Below, one piece after another: positions 38,557-42,557 of a stretch of 42,557 bases of DNA. Within the stretch, counting starts at the first letter, position 1. The number at the start of each line of letters is the position of its first letter. The position numbers and the translations under genes are program-made. A model generated the notes under the pieces. It ran no database searches, was not told where the DNA came from, and saw only the letters and a list, made by a program, of their open reading frames with translations. This stretch comes from Myxococcales bacterium. Its GTDB lineage: Bacteria; Myxococcota_A; Polyangia; Polyangiales; JAFGIB01. Location of the stretch: positions 1 to 42,557 of the forward strand of contig JAPPOR010000919.1 of the NCBI GenBank assembly GCA_028817905.1. The letters run 5' to 3'.

Positions 38557-41286
38557 ATGGCACCCAGAACCCGAAAACAAGCGGTCCAGGTAGAGGGCAG
38601 CGACAGGGCAAGCCGCCACCGTTTGGCTACGCCGCGGGGCAGCACGGCCGCCAGGAGGACCCAATACGGTCCAGGCTACCGCCTTCCCCGAACGGTGCTA
38701 CCAGTCAGCTACCGCCTCCACGTGCATGTGGACCCGGAGCGCTCCAGGGTGTTTTCAGGAACCGTCGAAGTGGACGTGCACATCTCGAGCGCTTGCGAAG
38801 AGATCGTCTTGCACGCAGTAGACCTGGACATCGACAAGGCGACGGTCGGTGCCCTAGGGGAGCGCGGCGAGCCCGTACGCGCGCGCACGCGCCTACGGAG
38901 CGAAACCCTTCATCTGCGGCGCCTCAAGGGGCCCTTCGCCCAGGGGGACCTCACCCTATCCATGAGCTTTCGCGGCCACCTACGCGACGATTTGCGGGGG
39001 CTGTACCTGGCCTCGACGAATGGCCAGCGCTTCGCAGTCACTCAGCTCGAGGCCGCTGACGCCCGCCGGTTCTTCCCGTGTTTCGACGAACCCGCATTCA
39101 AGGCCACTTTCAGCCTCAACGTGACGACGGGCGCCGATCACACGGTGGTGAGTAACAGCCCCGTGGCCTCGTGCGACAAGTACACCGAAGACCAGAATAC
39201 CCATCGCTTCCAGCCTACCCCCAAGCTATCGACCTACCTGCTTGCCCTGGCGGTCGGTCCCCTTGAGGGATCGCGAGTGCGGCGTTGCGGAGAGATTCCC
39301 ATCCGCGTCTTCTACGCCCGCGGCGCCTCCGGTCTCGCACGCTTCGCGCTCGAAACCGCCGCCGCGTCCCTGACCAGGCTGCAACGATACTTTGGAATCC
39401 CCTACCCCTACGAAAAGCTCGACCTGGTGGCGGTGCCGGACTTTGAGATCGGTGCGATGGAAAACGCCGGGGCCGTGTTCTTTCGCGAAACGCTGTTGCT
39501 CCTAGATGAGCGCAGCGCTTCCCTGCCCGAGAGAAAGCGGGCGGCCGAGGTCATCTGCCACGAACTCGCACACATGTGGTTCGGAAATCTGGTCACGATG
39601 GCATGGTGGGATGACCTGTGGCTCAACGAAGCGTTCGCAACCTGGATCGCGTTCGCGGTCGTGGACGCCTGGCAGCCCGGGTGGCGAATGTGGAATGACT
39701 TCGCCCACGGTCGCAATGCAGCCCTTGAGCTCGACGCGCTCGCCAGTACTCACGCGATCTACACGACCGTCAAAACTCCCGATGAAGCGACCGAAAACTT
39801 CGATCTCATCACCTACGAAAAGGGCGCCGCGGTGGTGCGTATGCTCGAGCACTACCTGGGGAAGAGCTGCTTTCGCCAGGGGGTGAGGAGCTACCTTCGC
39901 GAACACCGGGAAGGCAACGCGGTCGCCGCGGACCTGTGGAGACACCTGCAAGCGGCGGCGGGACAGCGTGGCATCGACAGGCTCGTGCGCAGCTGGATCG
40001 AGCAGCCGGGTTTCCCGCTACTGTCGATGACCCGCAAGAATGGCCCCCACGGGGCACACCTGGAGCTCACCCAAACACGCTACCGTGCGGGCGGACCACC
40101 ACGGGGCGCGAAGGCCGGAACAACGGACGCGAAGTGGTTGCTCCCGTGGACTGGACGGTCCGTTCGGGGAACGCTCAGAGCCGACGGGCACGGGCGGAAC
40201 AGGCGGGAAATCAGGCATCTGCTCAGCCGACGGCGTGAGTCCCTGGACCTCTCCGGGCTGCGCGTCGGGCGACACCCAATCCTCGGCAACGCCGACCAGG
40301 CGGGATGCTACCGCGTTGCCTACGATAGCGAAACGCTGGCCGCCCTGGCCGGGCGTCTGCCTTCGCTGCTGGTGAGCGAACGGCTAGGTTTGGTGTCGGA
40401 TGGCTGGGCCCTGTTGCACGCCGGCTACCTTGGTTTGTCTGACTACTTTCCTCTCCTGCGCGCCTTTCGCACGGACACGGACCCGGACGTGCTTTCGGCC
40501 GTGATGCTTAGCCTGGAGCGCATTGCAGCAGCGGCGCCCACCGAGCAACAACATGCCTGCAGGCAACTCGTTCGGACAGACTACGCCGAACGCCTGCACA
40601 AGGAGATGCTCGCGCGGCCTGATGGCGACGAGCAAGCCGTGCTCCACGCCGTCCTCTTCGAGTTGATCGGCAAGGTGGGGGAAGACCCGGCGGTCAAGAC
40701 GTGGGCCGCGGAGCTTTGCGACCGCTACCTGAGCGATCGTCGCACCCTTAACGGAAACCTCGCGGCCCCCGTGGTCGCAGTGGCCGCCATCGACGGCGAC
40801 GCCTCCCTGCTGTCGCGCTATCGCGAGGCCGCCCGCAACGACCGCACCCCGCAACAGCGTCGCCGGGTGCGGATGGCGCTGGCCGATTTCCGCGACAAGA
40901 AGCTCGCGGCCCAGGTGCAGCGGCTGTGCCTGGAACCCGAGATCCCCACCCAGGACGTGGCCCTGGTGCTGGCACGTCAACTGGAAAACCCCGCCGTGGG
41001 AGCCTCCACCTGGGCGTTTATCAAGCGCCGCTTTGCCGCGCTGGAAAAGCGACTCACGCCGATGCTCACGGGTCGCTTGATTGCGGCAACCACGGCACTG
41101 GGGCCCGAGCACCAGCAGGACGTTCTCGCGTTCCTCAAAGCCCACCCCCTACCGACCGCCCAACGGGCGGCCCGCCAAACAATCGAGCGCTTGCGTCTCG
41201 AAAAGGCGTTTCGCCGCCGCCTCGCGCGGCAGCTGCCCGATGCGGTAGCCCTAGCGCAGCAATCCGCTGACGACAGTGACCCCTAG
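38557..41286 (+). CDS. M1-family zinc aminopeptidase
   Basis: 909 aa, the usual size for M1 aminopeptidases of the ERAP/APN type, which remove N-terminal residues from peptides. Order: a basic, probably disordered N-terminus (1-40); beta-saddle domain; catalytic domain with exopeptidase motif GAMEN at 299-303, zinc site HELAH at 335-339 with Glu358 18 residues later (LWLNEAF) and the transition-state Tyr420 (TYEKGAAVV); then an ERAP1_C-like helical domain from ~600. All key residues are present. No signal peptide, so cytoplasmic. ATG 38557 fits but Met codons are scarce in the first 100 residues and a slightly later non-ATG start is possible. Confidence 0.95.
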   Translation: MAPRTRKQAVQVEGSDRASRHRLATPRGSTAARRTQYGPGYRLPRTVLPVSYRLHVHVDPERSRVFSGTVEVDVHISSACEEIVLHAVDLDIDKATVGALGERGEPVRARTRLRSETLHLRRLKGPFAQGDLTLSMSFRGHLRDDLRGLYLASTNGQRFAVTQLEAADARRFFPCFDEPAFKATFSLNVTTGADHTVVSNSPVASCDKYTEDQNTHRFQPTPKLSTYLLALAVGPLEGSRVRRCGEIPIRVFYARGASGLARFALETAAASLTRLQRYFGIPYPYEKLDLVAVPDFEIGAMENAGAVFFRETLLLLDERSASLPERKRAAEVICHELAHMWFGNLVTMAWWDDLWLNEAFATWIAFAVVDAWQPGWRMWNDFAHGRNAALELDALASTHAIYTTVKTPDEATENFDLITYEKGAAVVRMLEHYLGKSCFRQGVRSYLREHREGNAVAADLWRHLQAAAGQRGIDRLVRSWIEQPGFPLLSMTRKNGPHGAHLELTQTRYRAGGPPRGAKAGTTDAKWLLPWTGRSVRGTLRADGHGRNRREIRHLLSRRRESLDLSGLRVGRHPILGNADQAGCYRVAYDSETLAALAGRLPSLLVSERLGLVSDGWALLHAGYLGLSDYFPLLRAFRTDTDPDVLSAVMLSLERIAAAAPTEQQHACRQLVRTDYAERLHKEMLARPDGDEQAVLHAVLFELIGKVGEDPAVKTWAAELCDRYLSDRRTLNGNLAAPVVAVAAIDGDASLLSRYREAARNDRTPQQRRRVRMALADFRDKKLAAQVQRLCLEPEIPTQDVALVLARQLENPAVGASTWAFIKRRFAALEKRLTPMLTGRLIAATTALGPEHQQDVLAFLKAHPLPTAQRAARQTIERLRLEKAFRRRLARQLPDAVALAQQSADDSDP

Positions 41287-41293
41287 AGAACCA

Positions 41294-41417
41294 GCACGCG
41301 ACCCGCGGAGAGGGGGCCCCCGACGGCTTCCGCCGGTTGAGGCGAGAGGGCCGCGTGGCCCTCTCCGTCCACAAAAGAGACTGGCCTGGGGCTTCCCCGA
41401 TGGGAAGGTTCAGGTCA
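41294..41417 (-). repeat. Structured intergenic repeat, copy B (inverted)
   Basis: Reverse complement matches copy A over ~120 bp with small gaps, sharing CCACGCGGCCCTCTC and GGGGCCCCCTCTCC. It fills almost all of the space between the convergent aminopeptidase and macro-domain genes and ends in the latter's stop codon. Confidence 0.75.
41344..41365 (+). terminator. Hairpin between convergent genes
   Basis: GAGAGGGCC, loop GCGT, GGCCCTCTC: perfect 9-bp stem inside repeat copy B. A second, CTTCCC-CGAT-GGGAAG, is at 41392-41407. Either could end transcription in both directions; neither has a long T-run. Confidence 0.6.
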
Positions 41418-42275
41418 GCGAGCGTGAATCATCACGCGCGCCTTGCCGTCTTCGAAGACCACCTTGATGCGGCGCTCCGGATCCACCTCGGTCACCTTGC
41501 CAGCACCAAACTTGGGATGGATCAACCATTCGTCGACGACGTACATTCGACTGCGATCGTAGGCGCTGGCGGATGCCCTGGCCTGCGCCAACTCCTCCGC
41601 GTCGAGCTTGGTTCCCCTATCCTTCCTCGTCGTGGCAGCCTTGCGCTTGCGCGGGGCCGCGGCGGGTGCTGCTCCTGCTTGGGCCGGTGCAGGGGCCGTA
41701 CGAGCAAGCCGGGCCACCAATCGCTTGGCCCGCGACACATTGGCGCCACTGGCATCGCACACCACCACCTCCTCGATGCCAGCCGGCCGACCCGCTTCAA
41801 AGCAAGCCTGCTTGTAGGCATGGGCGGCACGCACGACGGCTGCCATGCGCGCGGGAGCCTCCGCTGCCCCGGGGCCGGCCCCGAGGGCGGGGAATGCCAC
41901 CCGGGCCACCGCACGCTCCCCCGCGAACTCCAGCGCCTTGCGGGCTCCCTGCTCGATCAACCCCTCATTGGGCGCATCGGCCTGGGTCGTCTCCCCGTGG
42001 GGCGAGCGCAGGGCACAGAGCAGCAAGAAGTCGCAGTGCAGGTTGCCCGGATGGAGACGCAAAGTGGCACCCGGCTCGAGCTGGCCGCCGTCCAACCGCG
42101 CGCGTTCACCGTCGAGCACATCCTGCAGATTGTCGCCGTATTCCTCCCACAGCGTGCGGTCAGGCCCTGGAGGGCGCCACAGCTGGAGGTCACGGCTGCA
42201 GCCGTGCACGATGACGTCGGCGCGATGGGAGGAGGGAAGATTGAAAATGGACGCGTTGACTAGCGTAAGGTCCAC
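41415..42275 (-). CDS. Macro-domain-like protein with C-terminal CarD/UvrD-type motif
   Basis: 286 aa if started at GTG 42275 (VDLTLVNASIFNLP); the ORF is open to the right edge, but the upstream ~94 codons look non-coding, and AGAAGAG ~10 nt before the GTG is a weak ribosome site. Residues 1-~175 resemble a macro domain, with LTLVNASIF, ADVIVHG and the loop VAFPALGAGPGAAEAPA corresponding to the ligand-binding GxGPGG loop; macro domains bind ADP-ribose. Then an Ala/Pro/Lys-rich linker (~180-235) and a C-terminal ~45-residue motif WLIHPKFGAGKVTEVDPERR...VVFEDGK, the small beta barrel seen in CarD, TRCF and the UvrD/PcrA C-terminus, which binds RNA polymerase. The combination suggests a nucleic-acid or transcription-linked role (inference). 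Confidence 0.75.
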   Translation of the reverse strand: MDLTLVNASIFNLPSSHRADVIVHGCSRDLQLWRPPGPDRTLWEEYGDNLQDVLDGERARLDGGQLEPGATLRLHPGNLHCDFLLLCALRSPHGETTQADAPNEGLIEQGARKALEFAGERAVARVAFPALGAGPGAAEAPARMAAVVRAAHAYKQACFEAGRPAGIEEVVVCDASGANVSRAKRLVARLARTAPAPAQAGAAPAAAPRKRKAATTRKDRGTKLDAEELAQARASASAYDRSRMYVVDEWLIHPKFGAGKVTEVDPERRIKVVFEDGKARVMIHAR

Positions 42276-42557
42276 GGGAAACCAACTCTTCTGGAGGGGG
42301 GCGCGGGGCGGTTGTACGGCAGGCGAGCGGCTGGCGCACGACAATTCAGCGCTCGAACACCGCCTTTTTCCGCCGGGGCAGAAATCGCGGCCCCGTGACT
42401 GTCCGGGACGCGCACACTGCTCGCTGGGCTTTGGGTGAAAGGTGGGAAGACTCCTGTATCTCCAGCCGGGGTGAAAGCGCAGCGGAGTCGGAAGGTTGCT
42501 GGACGGGCTACAGTCGGAGCGGCGCAGCCACCGAAAGGAGGGCGGGCGGGCGCACAT
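42276..42557. other. Upstream region at right edge
   Basis: 282 bp with no gene I can support. AAGGAGGG at 42535-42542 followed by a terminal 'AT' at 42556 could be the ribosome site of a plus-strand gene starting at the edge, but spacing (13 nt) is long and the third base is not in the window. Confidence 0.3.

Overview
The window is GC-rich DNA whose content fits a predatory or soil/marine myxobacterium (Myxococcota, perhaps Nannocystaceae-like). The family call is an inference from protein types: an IgGFc-binding-domain lipoprotein, Cys-rich 'CG-DGCGG-CG-C' repeat lipoproteins, 'WAVGxxGTVLxxDG' propeller lipoproteins, glycine-rich modules and very large multi-domain surface proteins. No rRNA, tRNA, CRISPR, IS element or phage gene was seen.

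Left half (1-22254): one giant minus-strand gene. It starts at 22254 and stays open to the left edge, so at least 7,418 codons are present and the 3' end is missing. It is absent from the supplied ORF track because it has no stop in the window; all long plus-strand ORFs listed there are its antisense shadows. The product is a predicted surface lipoprotein: lipobox, MopE-like metal-binding motif, Cys-rich stretch, von Willebrand A domain, about 28 PPC-like beta-sandwich repeats, eight C-type-lectin-like domains, two lamin-tail-like domains, three DUF2341-like modules and four glycine-rich modules.

Middle (22255-27971), plus strand: a cyclophilin PPIase, a SAM hydroxide adenosyltransferase (DUF62 family), then the most suggestive small system in the window. 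This is a lipoprotein with two copies of a C-(x)-Y-N-x-P-C-P motif, followed 14 nt later by a DUF692/MNIO iron enzyme with an extra C-terminal domain, then a LysR regulator that ends in a perfect 18-bp hairpin. MNIO enzymes are known to modify peptides, often at cysteines, so the lipoprotein is a candidate substrate.

Right-middle (28113-35658), plus strand: an IgGFc-binding lipoprotein, a 13-unit Cys-rich repeat lipoprotein, a 14-unit propeller lipoprotein (start next to or overlapping the previous stop) and a MATE exporter. With the giant gene and the MNIO-linked lipoprotein, five predicted lipoproteins lie in one 34-kb stretch, suggesting a cell-surface locus.

Right end (36091-42557): an IsdG-like haem-degrading monooxygenase (minus) divergent from a CPBP membrane protease (plus); a small DUF6918-like protein; an M1 aminopeptidase; and, convergent, a macro-domain protein with a CarD/UvrD-type C-terminal motif. 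Two inverted copies of a ~120-bp structured intergenic repeat flank the DUF6918-like and aminopeptidase genes. Domain names rest on motif recognition by eye; no database search was run.
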